Positions 36,050 to 45,298 are shown, counted from the stretch's first letter. The stretch: 64,000 nt of DNA from Lachnospiraceae bacterium (GCA_017558145.1 JAFYWF010000120.1:26716-90715); one strand, 5' to 3'. Numbers and translations: made by a program. The notes: generated from the sequence alone by a model not told the origin.

Positions 36050-37495
36050 ATGACAAGTACATCAATCAATGAAGTGAAATCATTTTTTATGGGAAATGTG
36101 AGTAGCCATACGAAAAGCCAGGAAGTGCAAAGCCAGGAAAGTTTCTCAAAAGTGTTTGATAAAACACAGAAACCGGAAGAAAACGTGAGTACAAATGTTA
36201 ATGCAAAAAAATCGGAAGATGCAGAAAGTATTCAGAACCATGCCAAACTTCAAAAAAATAATAAATCCGATAACTTGAAAGACAAAACTGAAGATGTAGG
36301 AAATGTTATAGATGTAGAAGATATGGAAGAAGCTGCCGAAAATGCGGCATGCGTGATGGTAGAAGAAGTAGCAAAGTCTTTTGAAATTACAGTGGAAGAT
36401 GTAAAAGCTGTTTTAGATGAATTAGGACTTACAGAGTTAGATTTGCTAAATAGTGAAAATTTGACCAAAGTAGTTCTGGCATTGAATCCTGATATGGATG
36501 CTTTTTCACTTATGACAAATGAAGAAATGTTTGGGAAGTTGAAAAGTCTCATGAATTTGGCCAAGGATTTGAATAATCAAATGGCAGGACAGTTTCAATT
36601 GTCAGAAGACGATATGGCAAAGTTGTTACAAACCATAAAAGAACAGATGAATTCCCAAAATGTATCTGAGCAGGTACAAGAAAGTGCGAATAACGAAACA
36701 TCGCAGTTATCAGAAGTTGTTGCTAAAACGACTTCGGAAATGATACCGATGGATGTCGAAGTAGATTTTCCGGAAGAAGTGCTGAACGAATCTAAAGTAA
36801 ACACTTATGCTAGAGAAGCAAATAAGCTTACAGATACAACGGAAGGTTTTGAGGCAACAGTTCTTCCGAAAGCAGATGCTACAGAAAGTTCTAAACGTGG
36901 TGGTTCAGAAGCTGGAAACGATTTTGGACAAAATACAGGACAAAGTTTCCAACAGCAGTTTGTAAATCAGTTGGCAAATGCAGTAGAACAAGCCAGTGGA
37001 ACCGGTTCTACATATGGAGTCAGTGGTCAGGAAATTTTACAGCAGATCACAGATTATATGAAATTGCATGTAAACGCAGAAACAACTGAAATGGAAATGC
37101 AATTACATCCAGCGTCTCTTGGAAATATCAAAGTACAGTTAGTAAGCACAGAAGGTGTTTTAAGTGCTATTTTTACTACGGAAAATGAAACTGTGAAAGC
37201 TGCGTTGGAATCACAGTTAGTTCAGTTGAAAGAAAATTTTGCACAACAAGGATTAAAGGTTGAGTCTGTTGAAGTAAATGTATCCGCACAAGGATTTGAA
37301 AGAAGCTTGGACCAGCAGGAACAACAAGGACAGAATCAATTTGAAAACAGCAATAGCAAAAAGGGCAATCGCCGTATTCGTTTAGATGGCATGACAGATG
37401 GAGATGTCGTGTTGGCAGAAGATATACCGGCAGATGATCGAATTGTGGCAGACATGATGATTCGAAATGGTAATAGTGTAGACTATACTGTTTAG
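36050..37495 (+). CDS. fliK: Flagellar hook-length control protein FliK
   Basis: A 481-residue protein. A long, poorly conserved, Asn/Glu/Ser-rich N-terminal part (to about 320) is followed by a Flg_hook domain (about 340-430) with MQLHPASLGNIKVQLVSTEG and AALESQLVQLKENFAQQGLK. FliK is the molecular ruler that switches export from hook to filament proteins. GAAAGGAGGGAAAAG gives a strong site before the ATG. The order ylxF-fliK-flgD is that of Bacillus. Confidence 0.93.
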   Translation: MTSTSINEVKSFFMGNVSSHTKSQEVQSQESFSKVFDKTQKPEENVSTNVNAKKSEDAESIQNHAKLQKNNKSDNLKDKTEDVGNVIDVEDMEEAAENAACVMVEEVAKSFEITVEDVKAVLDELGLTELDLLNSENLTKVVLALNPDMDAFSLMTNEEMFGKLKSLMNLAKDLNNQMAGQFQLSEDDMAKLLQTIKEQMNSQNVSEQVQESANNETSQLSEVVAKTTSEMIPMDVEVDFPEEVLNESKVNTYAREANKLTDTTEGFEATVLPKADATESSKRGGSEAGNDFGQNTGQSFQQQFVNQLANAVEQASGTGSTYGVSGQEILQQITDYMKLHVNAETTEMEMQLHPASLGNIKVQLVSTEGVLSAIFTTENETVKAALESQLVQLKENFAQQGLKVESVEVNVSAQGFERSLDQQEQQGQNQFENSNSKKGNRRIRLDGMTDGDVVLAEDIPADDRIVADMMIRNGNSVDYTV

Positions 37496-37537
37496 TAAAA
37501 AATAAGCTTTGTAATACGAGGCAGAAAGGAAAAAATA

Positions 37538-38398
37538 GTGAGTACAATAGCGCAAATTAAGGATGGACAAATTTTGGAATCCGTTTCCAGTCTTAACAGA
37601 AACTCAAAAACTTCAAATTCGAGTTTAGATAAAGATGCATTTTTACAGCTTTTGGTAGCTCAGATGAAATATCAGGACCCATTGGAACCAACTTCTAATA
37701 CAGAATATATTTCACAGTTAGCAACCTTCTCTGAATTGGAAGAAATGCAGAATTTGACTAGTGGTATGACATTACAAAGAGCGTCCGGATTGGTAGGACA
37801 ATATGTTTTCATGAAAGTGACAGATAGCTCAGGGAATACTTCTTATCCGGAAGGAACTGTTGACTATGTAGTATATGAAAATAATAAAGCATACCTTTCC
37901 ATTGGTGATAATCTTTATTCTATTGATGATTTGGATACCGTGGCAGACAGCAAGTATGTGCAGGCAGGTAAAGTGGCAGAAGCTTTTGTAACAGAAATGA
38001 ATAAGCTTCCGATACCGGCAAAAGTAACCATAGATAATTTAGAAAAAATTGGAGATTTGATCACTGTATATGAAAATATGACAGAATACCAGAAGAATTT
38101 CCTTGGTGATGAGAATACGGCTCTTTATAAGGAATATATGAATAAATTCCAGGAATTAGCAGTAACTCCAATCAGTAATTTTATCAATGAAGTAAATAAG
38201 CTTCCTAAAGCCGAAGAGATTACTTCTGAACATATTGGCGCCATTCATGCATTAAAATCAACCTATGATGGATTTAGTGCATATCAGAAAAAGTTGATTT
38301 ATGAAGAAGATTTAGCTACATACAATAATTTAATTGCTAGATACGAAGAATTGATGGCAGAAGCTGAGGATGAAACGGTAGAAGAAAGTGTAGAATAG
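37538..38398 (+). CDS. flgD: Hook cap protein FlgD with two C-terminal helical repeats
   Basis: A 286-residue protein started by GTG behind AGAAAGGA. Residues about 30-85 are the FlgD core (KDAFLQLLVAQMKYQDPLEP), and about 86-135 a Tudor-like part (VDYVVYENNKAYLSI). Then come two ungapped 58-residue repeats (150-207 and 215-272), about 18 of 58 positions identical. Each carries NKLP near its start and a Y-x5-YQK motif. They resemble the three-helix repeats of Gram-positive surface proteins. The usual FlgD Ig-like domain is not seen. Hook-cap role is inferred from the core and position. Confidence 0.9.
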   Translation: MSTIAQIKDGQILESVSSLNRNSKTSNSSLDKDAFLQLLVAQMKYQDPLEPTSNTEYISQLATFSELEEMQNLTSGMTLQRASGLVGQYVFMKVTDSSGNTSYPEGTVDYVVYENNKAYLSIGDNLYSIDDLDTVADSKYVQAGKVAEAFVTEMNKLPIPAKVTIDNLEKIGDLITVYENMTEYQKNFLGDENTALYKEYMNKFQELAVTPISNFINEVNKLPKAEEITSEHIGAIHALKSTYDGFSAYQKKLIYEEDLATYNNLIARYEELMAEAEDETVEESVE

Positions 38399-38418
38399 CA
38401 TAGAAAGGAACTGAGGAA

Positions 38419-38817
38419 ATGAAGATACAACAAAGTCAATTCCTTTCTATGAACGAACTACAGGAACAATACCTGAAGAAGCCTTTAAAACAAAATAGCC
38501 AAGTAAATTCAGCAGGACTTAGTTTTGGAGAGATTTGGAAGCAAAAAACGAAAGAAGTAAGTAAAGAGCTTCATTTTTCTAAACATGCATCCAATCGCTT
38601 GGCAGACCGTAATCTGACTTTATCAGATGAACAGATGAACAGATTGACGGAAGGGGCTAGAAGAGCCGGAGAGAAAGGAATCAAGGAATCATTGGTCATG
38701 GTAGACCAGTTGGCATTTATTGTAAATGTACCAAATAATACAGTAATTACAGCCATGGATCAAACCCAGGCAAAGGATAATATTTTTACAAATATCGATG
38801 GAGCTGTCATCGCATAG
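38419..38817 (+). CDS. Flagellar operon protein of the TIGR02530 type
   Basis: A 132-residue protein between flgD and flgE. The core FSKHASNRLADRNLTLSDEQ and the downstream LVMVDQLAFIVNVPNNTVITAMD are the marks of the short flagellar operon protein family (TIGR02530), which has no firm function. It may be a hook or rod chaperone; this is speculative. AGAAAGGAACTGAGGAA precedes the ATG and gives a good ribosome site. Confidence 0.85.
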   Translation: MKIQQSQFLSMNELQEQYLKKPLKQNSQVNSAGLSFGEIWKQKTKEVSKELHFSKHASNRLADRNLTLSDEQMNRLTEGARRAGEKGIKESLVMVDQLAFIVNVPNNTVITAMDQTQAKDNIFTNIDGAVIA

Positions 38818-38897
38818 CCGGACCTTTACAGGAGGCTTAAGTTCCTGAACGACAGATGGAACTGGGACAGCAAATAAAAATAGGAGGTCATTTCATT

Positions 38898-40667
38898 ATG
38901 ATGAGATCAATGTATGCTGGTGTAGCAGGTTTAAAAACACACCAGACAAAAATGGACGTTATCGGTAACAATATCGCAAACGTTAATACTGTAGCATATA
39001 AATCACAGAGTGTTACATTTTCTGAATTAATGTATCAGACAACACAGAGTGCATCCGGACCAAACGCTGCCACAGGAACCGGTGGTGTAAACGCAAGACA
39101 GATCGGTCTCGGTGTTAAATCCGGTGCTATCAATACAAATATCAGCACACAGGGTGCTTCACAAACAACCAACAACCCATTTGATATTCAGATTACAGGA
39201 GATGCGTTCTTTATTGTAAGCAATGGTTCTGAAAATTTCTTTACCAGAGACGGTTCTTTCTATGTTGACGGTGGCGGAAACCTTGCTATGACAAGTAATG
39301 GTTACAATGTTATGGGATGGGGCGTAGATCCGGAAACTATGGATATCAGACAGGATAATGTACAGCCACTTCGTATTATGGCACCTGAAAATCTTACATA
39401 TCCACCGGAAGCAACCAGTAAAGCATATCTTTCCGGTATCATTGACAAGAATGATACTAATGTTACCAGTTCTTCTGGGAAGAATATTAATTTACAAGTA
39501 TATGATGATTTGGGATATAGTTATACTGTAAGATTGAATCTGAAATCATCAGATACAGAAGGTGTTTATGGGTTGACTGTTGGTGCAATCTTGGATGAGA
39601 ATAATGAACCAATTGATATTTCAACTTTAAATTTTGGAGATGGAACTCCTGAGTTGACAAGAGAAGCAACAGCACAATTAGGGGCAAGCTATAGCTATGT
39701 GCCAGGAAGCCCTAATACTATAACTGCAGATGGTAAAACTATTACTCTTACGAAAGAAGCATTAGGAATCACATTAGCTGATGCACAAAATACTTTTAAA
39801 GTGAAAACAGATGCAGAGTTAGCGGCAGATGGACTTAATGCAGATGCGATTAAGGCTGTTAAAGAAAATAGAGAAAATTTAATGTCGGCTTATGGAGTGG
39901 ATTCTTTAGAGGAATTAAATGCAAAAGTTATTGTAGGTAATAAACCTGCTGCTGGAGGCGCAGAACCAACAGCCACTGTTTTAGAAGCAATTATTGATCC
40001 TGCTGGAACACAAACTAAGTTGGGCTTTACTGAAGCAATTGATCCGGCCGCAATTGATTATAACAAGGAAAAAATCAAAGGATACATAGTTAATTATAAT
40101 CCTACTAGTGGTAAATTTGAAAATTTAAATGATAATTTAGATGCGTTTGAGTTGAACTTAAGTAGATTGCTTAGTCCAAATGGAAAAAGTAAGTTCTCAG
40201 ATATTGAAGTAGATATGACAACTACCAACATGTTCAACAACAGCGGTTCTTCCACAATCGCAGCAACCAGTGGTGATACCAAAGGTCTTGGAACTGGTAG
40301 AAAACTTGGTGAAATGTCAGGAATCTCCATCCAGCAAAATGGTATGATTTATGCTTCCTATGATAACGGGCAGACAAAGCTTTTAGGACAGATTGCAGTA
40401 GCAGAATTTGCCAATGCATCCGGTTTGGAAAAACAGGGTGATAACCTTTATTCTGCAACTTTGAACTCCGGTGAGTTTGATGGTATTGGTGTAGATATTA
40501 CAGCCGGCGGTGGATATATGAATACCGGTGTTTTGGAAATGAGTAACGTTGACCTTTCTGCTGAATTTACAGAAATGATTACAACTCAGAGAGGTTTCCA
40601 GGCAAATAGCCGTATTATCACTGTATCAGATACTTTGTTAGAGGAACTTGTTAACTTGAAGAGATAA
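38898..40667 (+). CDS. flgE: Flagellar hook protein FlgE
   Basis: A 589-residue hook protein. The N-terminus has MYAGVAGLKTHQTKMDVIGN and the rod-type signature NIANVNTVAYKSQS, and the C-terminus has the hook/rod end MITTQRGFQANSRIITVSDT. The middle (about residues 220-430) is a variable insert, making the protein about twice as long as the short Bacillus FlgE. Base use changes inside: the ends use more GC-ending codons than the middle. The ATG at 38898 follows AGGAGGT by 9 bases; an in-frame ATG at 38856 lacks this. Confidence 0.95.
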   Translation: MMRSMYAGVAGLKTHQTKMDVIGNNIANVNTVAYKSQSVTFSELMYQTTQSASGPNAATGTGGVNARQIGLGVKSGAINTNISTQGASQTTNNPFDIQITGDAFFIVSNGSENFFTRDGSFYVDGGGNLAMTSNGYNVMGWGVDPETMDIRQDNVQPLRIMAPENLTYPPEATSKAYLSGIIDKNDTNVTSSSGKNINLQVYDDLGYSYTVRLNLKSSDTEGVYGLTVGAILDENNEPIDISTLNFGDGTPELTREATAQLGASYSYVPGSPNTITADGKTITLTKEALGITLADAQNTFKVKTDAELAADGLNADAIKAVKENRENLMSAYGVDSLEELNAKVIVGNKPAAGGAEPTATVLEAIIDPAGTQTKLGFTEAIDPAAIDYNKEKIKGYIVNYNPTSGKFENLNDNLDAFELNLSRLLSPNGKSKFSDIEVDMTTTNMFNNSGSSTIAATSGDTKGLGTGRKLGEMSGISIQQNGMIYASYDNGQTKLLGQIAVAEFANASGLEKQGDNLYSATLNSGEFDGIGVDITAGGGYMNTGVLEMSNVDLSAEFTEMITTQRGFQANSRIITVSDTLLEELVNLKR

Positions 40668-40756
40668 TAAAAATTAGGTAAATTTCGACAAGGAACTTGG
40701 AGGAAATTTATCCTAAAACCCTTGTAAATCAAGGAATATAAAGAAAAAAACAAAGA

Positions 40757-40794
40757 AAAGCACTAGAATAATATTTTAGTTCTAGTGCTTTTTT
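40757..40794 (+). terminator. Terminator between flgE and motA
   Basis: A stem AAAGCACTAGAA/TTCTAGTGCTTT with a loop and T-run (TTTTTT) sits about 90 bases after flgE. It divides the fla/che locus, perhaps partially. Confidence 0.85.
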
Positions 40795-40808
40795 GTCAAA
40801 AAAGAAAG

Positions 40809-40837
40809 TAGACAATTTAGAAGTTTTCTAGTAGAAT
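40809..40837 (+). promoter_or_regulatory. Internal promoter upstream of motA
   Basis: TAGACA, a 17-bp spacer and TAGAAT (40832-40837) follow the terminator, 60 bases before motA. This would start the motA-to-cheD block independently. Confidence 0.6.
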
Positions 40838-40897
40838 ATTTTACAAGGTGGGTGGATTATGTCCAAACGCCAGTAACAAAAAAAGAAGGTGCACGTT

Positions 40898-41692
40898 ATG
40901 GATTTAGCTTCAATATTAGGTATAGTTATGTGTGCAGTCGTAGTTCTTTTCGGTATCATCAATGGTGCCGGTTTTGGAGGACTAAAATATTTTTACGACT
41001 TACCATCCATTTTGATTACATTAGGAGGTGCTTTCTGTTGTGTAATGGCAGAAAAAACTATGCCTGATTTCTTGAATGGGGTAAAAAGCATTAAGCTAAT
41101 TTTTAAAACAGCTAAATATGATTTGCCGGAGGTAATTCGTAAGATTATCGAATTATCCAATATTGCTCGAAAAGAAGGGTTGTTAGCCTTGGAAGAAGCT
41201 TCCGCAGAATTGGATGATGCTTTTTTAAGAAAAGGTGTATTGTTGATTGTCGATGGTACTGATCCGGAGTTGGTTCGAGGAATTTTGGAAACTGAAATGG
41301 GAAGTATAGATGACAGACATAAAAAAAATATTACTTTTTGGCTTGATTTGGCCGGAATGGGACCAGCATGGGGAATGATTGGTACTCTGATCGGTCTTAT
41401 TCTGATGCTTCAGGATATGAATGATCCGTCTTCTATTGGACCATCCATGGCGGTAGCGTTAATTACAACATTGTATGGTTCCTTGCTTGCTAACTGGATT
41501 GCAACTCCGGTGGCACAGAAGCTTTCCGTAAATAACAATGTAGAAATGGCAATCAAAGAAGTTATGATAGAAGGGTTATTGTCTATTCAGGCAGGAGAAA
41601 ACCCACGAGTTATCGAAGAAAAATTAAAATCTTTCTTATCACCGGCTGAAAAAGAAGCAATGGAAGCCGGCGGAGGTGACTTAGATGGCTAG
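40898..41692 (+). CDS. motA: Flagellar motor stator protein MotA
   Basis: A 264-residue stator subunit with four TM segments, MDLASILGIVMCAVVVLFGI forming the first. The cytoplasmic loop has the typical EGLLALEEASAEL and the later membrane segments GMGPAWGMIGTLIGLILML and GPSMAVALITTLYG. Conserved prolines and charged loop residues face FliG. ATG 40898 lies 8 bases after AGAAGG; the GTG at 40889 is not needed. The 3' end overlaps motB by 8 bases. Confidence 0.96.
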   Translation: MDLASILGIVMCAVVVLFGIINGAGFGGLKYFYDLPSILITLGGAFCCVMAEKTMPDFLNGVKSIKLIFKTAKYDLPEVIRKIIELSNIARKEGLLALEEASAELDDAFLRKGVLLIVDGTDPELVRGILETEMGSIDDRHKKNITFWLDLAGMGPAWGMIGTLIGLILMLQDMNDPSSIGPSMAVALITTLYGSLLANWIATPVAQKLSVNNNVEMAIKEVMIEGLLSIQAGENPRVIEEKLKSFLSPAEKEAMEAGGGDLDG

Positions 41693-42491
41693 AAGGAAGA
41701 AAGAGGAACCTCAAAAAGCGTCAGCAGAATGGATGAATACTTTTGCCGACCTAATGAACTTGTTACTTTGTTTCTTCGTATTATTGTTTGCTATGTCAAC
41801 CGTAGATGCTCAGAAATTTGAAATGGTAGTAGCTTCTTTTTCTCAAACATTCAGTATTTTTTCTGGTGGACAGACATCCATTGGAAAGGGAATGCTTCTT
41901 GGAAATGGTGTAAGTCAATTGAATGAGTTAGACCAGTACATGGAAAGCATGGGAAAGACTGCTGAGAATGAAGAAGAAACAGATCAGATAGATGAAATGC
42001 AGAAGAAAATAGAAGAAGCTCAGTTAGAAGAATCAGAAAAACTGGCAGAACGTATTGAGGAAGCTATTGAAGAAAGTCAGATGGAAGATATGATTCAACT
42101 GGATTTCACATCGCAATACGTACAGTTGACGTTAAAAGGAGCTATTCTGTTTGATTCCGGTAGTGCTGCATTAAAAGAAGATGCTATGCCGGTAATTGAG
42201 AAAGTAGCTTTGATTTTGGAACGGTATGCAGAAAGCGAAATTGAAATTGAAGGGCATACAGATAATGTGCCGATTCATACCAGCAAGTATGCCAATAATA
42301 ATGAACTAAGTAGTTCGAGAGCTCTTTCCATGTTTGACTATTTGATAGAACATACAGCATTGGAGCCGGCTAAAATCAAACATTCAGGTAGAGGAGAGTA
42401 TTTACCGATAGCAGATAATACAACGCCGGAAGGAAGAGCAAAGAATCGTCGTATTGAAATAAAGATATACAATGAGTTGAGTGGTGAATAA
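41685..42491 (+). CDS. motB: Flagellar motor stator protein MotB
   Basis: A 268-residue stator anchor. One TM segment (about 22-42) contains the ion-binding aspartate D22 in EWMNTFADLMN. A linker with coiled coil follows, then an OmpA-like peptidoglycan-binding domain (about 150-265, FDSGSAALKEDAMP and EIEGHTDNVPI). The start overlaps motA by 8 bases, so translation is coupled. The coupling ion (proton or sodium) cannot be read with confidence. Confidence 0.96.
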   Translation: MARRKKEEPQKASAEWMNTFADLMNLLLCFFVLLFAMSTVDAQKFEMVVASFSQTFSIFSGGQTSIGKGMLLGNGVSQLNELDQYMESMGKTAENEEETDQIDEMQKKIEEAQLEESEKLAERIEEAIEESQMEDMIQLDFTSQYVQLTLKGAILFDSGSAALKEDAMPVIEKVALILERYAESEIEIEGHTDNVPIHTSKYANNNELSSSRALSMFDYLIEHTALEPAKIKHSGRGEYLPIADNTTPEGRAKNRRIEIKIYNELSGE

Positions 42492-42503
42492 AGGAGAGAA
42501 AAG

Positions 42504-43028
42504 ATGAAAAAGAATATGTTATCTATTCTTATTTTAGCTCTGTTGATAGTTAATATTGTGTTAACTGCAATTATGATGTTTTCCGTAACCGGGACAGCAA
42601 AGAAAACATCTGCTTTAATTGATGATATTACAGCAGCCATTAATTTGGATTTGAAAAATCAAAGTGCAACATCATCAGGTCCTGTGGTTGCAGATGTGCC
42701 AATTGAGAATGTTGAAGTATTTGCAATTGGTGAGGAACTTACGATTCCGTTATCCAAAGGAGCGGATGGCAAAGATCATTATTTTTTAGTTGCAGTTTCT
42801 CTTTCATTAAATACAAAACATGAAGATTATAAAAAATTACAACCAACAGTAGAAACTAAGGTGGATTTGATTAAAGGAGAAATTATTAGTGTGATTTCCA
42901 GTCATACCTTAGAAGAAGTTCAGCAGGATGCTGATAGTATCCGTATGGAGATTTTACAAAGAATTCAAACATTATTTGATTCTCAGTTCATTTATAATGT
43001 AACCTTTACAAAAGGATTGACCCAGTAA
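42504..43028 (+). CDS. fliL: Flagellar basal body-associated protein FliL
   Basis: A 174-residue protein with a short cytoplasmic head, one TM segment (about 6-28) and an extracytoplasmic FliL domain ending FIYNVTFTKGLTQ. FliL binds the stator around the motor. It is the usual next gene before fliM. AAAGGAGAG stands before the ATG. Sequence conservation in the family is low, so position counts heavily. Confidence 0.9.
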   Translation: MKKNMLSILILALLIVNIVLTAIMMFSVTGTAKKTSALIDDITAAINLDLKNQSATSSGPVVADVPIENVEVFAIGEELTIPLSKGADGKDHYFLVAVSLSLNTKHEDYKKLQPTVETKVDLIKGEIISVISSHTLEEVQQDADSIRMEILQRIQTLFDSQFIYNVTFTKGLTQ

Positions 43029-43062
43029 GACAAGACTAAAAATTGACGGGAGGTGAGCCTGC

Positions 43063-44043
43063 TTGGGAGATGTATTGTCTCAAAACGAGATAGACAGTTT
43101 GCTTGCTGCGCTAAGTACAGGTGAACTGAATGCGGAAGAAATAGCACATCAGGACGAGAAGCAGGTTAAGAATTATGACTTTGCCCGTCCATCTAAGTTT
43201 TCTAAAGAAAATCTTAGAACTTTGGAGTTTATATATGAACATTATGCAAGATTATTGTCAACGACATTACCGGTATATTTAAGAAAAAATGTACAGGTTA
43301 CTGTGGCAAGTTCTGAAACGTTTGTTTTTTCAGAATTTTCCAATGCATTGTCTAATCCGGTAATTTTAGGAGTTGTTAATTTTAATCCTTTACCGGGGTC
43401 GATAATTATTGAATTAGGAACCAATCTTGGTTTTGCAGTCATAGACAGAATGCTGGGCGGTCAAGGAGAGGCTTTGAAAAAAAGCAGAGATTTTTCGGAA
43501 ATTGAATTGACCATAATCGAGAAGGTTTTAATTTTATTAATGCAAATGATGAAGGAGCCGTGGAAAAATGTAGTTGAGATCAATCCTTTTTTAGAACGAA
43601 TCGAAACAAATCCACAGTTTGCTCAGATTATTTCACCATCTGATATGATAGCTATTATTACGCTTAATATTAAGGTGGGTGATGTAGAAGGTTTTGTGAA
43701 TATTTGTTTACCATTTTTTACAGTGGAAAACATCATGGACAAATTAAATACAAAATCTTGGTTCTCCAGTATTCAGGAATCTACAGATGAAGATTATCAG
43801 CAATATGTTGAGATGATGCTTCGTAAGGTGGATGTACCGGTGAAGGTTCAACTTGGTCGCACCCAGATTACAGTGAGTGATTTCACAAACTTGCAATGTG
43901 GTGATATTATTCGAATGGATACAAGAACAGATTCAGATTTAGAAGTTTATGTAGGAAATATAAAAAAATTTACAGCATTGCCTGGTACGAATAATGATAA
44001 ATATGCAGTACGGGTAACATCTGTAATTAGAGAGGAGGAATAA
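43063..44043 (+). CDS. fliM: Flagellar motor switch protein FliM
   Basis: A 326-residue C-ring protein. The N-terminal VLSQNEIDSLLAAL (CheY-P binding) is at residues 4-17, followed by the FliM middle domain (RTLEFIYEHYARLLSTTLPVY, GGQGEAL) and a C-terminal FliN-like (SpoA) domain. TTG at 43063 is the start, supported by GGGAGGTGA 6-7 bases before it. fliY follows after 4 bases. Confidence 0.97.
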   Translation: MGDVLSQNEIDSLLAALSTGELNAEEIAHQDEKQVKNYDFARPSKFSKENLRTLEFIYEHYARLLSTTLPVYLRKNVQVTVASSETFVFSEFSNALSNPVILGVVNFNPLPGSIIIELGTNLGFAVIDRMLGGQGEALKKSRDFSEIELTIIEKVLILLMQMMKEPWKNVVEINPFLERIETNPQFAQIISPSDMIAIITLNIKVGDVEGFVNICLPFFTVENIMDKLNTKSWFSSIQESTDEDYQQYVEMMLRKVDVPVKVQLGRTQITVSDFTNLQCGDIIRMDTRTDSDLEVYVGNIKKFTALPGTNNDKYAVRVTSVIREEE

Positions 44044-44047
44044 AGAT

Positions 44048-45298
44048 ATGGACGGAATGTTGTCTCAAGACGAGATTAATGCTCTCTTAAATGGTATGGC
44101 TGCAGATGCAGACCCTGCGCCGAAAACAGATGCAGCATCTTTGGTAGGAAGTGATGTAGATGAAAATCTGTTGACAGAAACAGAAAAAGATGCCATAGGT
44201 GAAGTTGCCAATATTAGTATGGGAACATCCGCAACTACGCTTTATTCGCTGGTAAATCATAAAGTAGATATTACAACACCGGTTGTAAGTTTAGCTACGT
44301 GGGAAAATGTATTGGAATATTATGAAAAACCGTGTGTATTTATACAGATTAAATATACTACCGGATTGGATGGACATAATATTTTAATTTTAAAAGAACA
44401 TGATGTTAAGGTCATTACTGACTTAATGATGGGTGGTGATGGTACTAACACTGATGGAGAGTTAGGCGAATTGCATTTAAGTGCGATTTCGGAAGCTATG
44501 AACCAAATGATGGGTTCTGCGGCAACTTCACTTTCACAAATGTTAGGTTCTACTATCGATATTAGTCCCCCGGAAGCTAGTTTGGTGGATTTACAGGAGT
44601 TTAGAATGGGAGAGGAAATCGCTAATTTCCTTGCAGGAACTTTTGTAAAGATTGCCTTCCATATGCAAATAGGAAATTTGGTAGATAGTACTATTTTACA
44701 ATTATATCCTGTTGATTTTGCAAAAGATTTGGTTGCTACTTTCTTAGGAGAGGCTATGGGTGGTGGAGTATCTGCACCTACACCGAGCGCACCGGAACCG
44801 GCACCATATAGTCCACCGGTGGCTGATCCAGCACCACAGATGATGCCAGGCATGGATATGGGTAGTATGATGCCGAATATGGGTATGCCAAATATGGGTA
44901 TGATGCCAAATATGGGCATGATGCCGAATATGGGTATGATGCCAAACATGGGTATGATGCCAAATATGGGTATGATGCCGAACATGGGCATGGCTCCGGA
45001 AGCTGTAAATTACCAACCAGCACAATTCCAGAGCTTTACACCGAATATGAATCCGGTGGCAGGTAATGAAAATATTAATTTGATTATGGATGTTCCACTT
45101 CAAGTAACAGTAGAATTGGGAAGAACAAGCAAATCTATTGCTGAAATTCTTGATTTTTCACCAGGAACCATTATTGAATTAGATAAGCTTGCGGGAGAAC
45201 CGGTTGATGTTTTGGTAAATGGAAAATTTGTTGCTAAAGGTGAAGTAGTAGTAATCGAAGAAAGTTTTGGTATTCGAGTAACTGAAATTATTAAATAG
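44048..45298 (+). CDS. fliY: Flagellar switch/CheY-P phosphatase FliY with Met-rich repeat linker
   Basis: A 416-residue protein. An N-terminal FliM-type peptide LSQDEINALLNGM (5-17) is followed by a CheC-like domain with both phosphatase motifs: EKDAIGEVANISMG and HLSAISEAMNQMMG. Residues 274-314 are seven MMPNMG-type repeats in a Pro/Met-rich linker (about 240-335). The C-terminal SpoA/FliN domain is at about 335-416 (VTVELGRTSKSIAEILDFSPG). In Bacillus FliY replaces FliN in the C-ring and dephosphorylates CheY-P. The repeat linker is not typical of the family. Confidence 0.95.
   Translation: MDGMLSQDEINALLNGMAADADPAPKTDAASLVGSDVDENLLTETEKDAIGEVANISMGTSATTLYSLVNHKVDITTPVVSLATWENVLEYYEKPCVFIQIKYTTGLDGHNILILKEHDVKVITDLMMGGDGTNTDGELGELHLSAISEAMNQMMGSAATSLSQMLGSTIDISPPEASLVDLQEFRMGEEIANFLAGTFVKIAFHMQIGNLVDSTILQLYPVDFAKDLVATFLGEAMGGGVSAPTPSAPEPAPYSPPVADPAPQMMPGMDMGSMMPNMGMPNMGMMPNMGMMPNMGMMPNMGMMPNMGMMPNMGMAPEAVNYQPAQFQSFTPNMNPVAGNENINLIMDVPLQVTVELGRTSKSIAEILDFSPGTIIELDKLAGEPVDVLVNGKFVAKGEVVVIEESFGIRVTEIIK
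44867..44989 (+). repeat. 18-bp tandem repeat encoding MMPNMG in fliY
   Basis: Seven copies (the second is one codon short) of an 18-base unit encoding Met-Met-Pro-Asn-Met-Gly. Copies differ by synonymous changes (CCA/CCG, AAT/AAC, GGT/GGC), so the protein repeat is old or under selection. Confidence 0.95.

Noticed and set aside
40852..41067. A 71-residue frame starting before motA, considered as flbD/swrD
   Set aside because: It overlaps motA in another frame, has no FlbD motif and is Tyr/Arg/Ser-rich out-of-frame reading.
44867..44989. The tandem repeat in fliY as a CRISPR array
   Set aside because: 18-base units, no spacers, in frame and coding.
44320..44991. A 223-residue minus-strand open frame opposite fliY
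   Set aside because: It reads the Met repeat in reverse as IleProMetPheGlyIle repeats, has no ribosome site and covers a well-defined gene.
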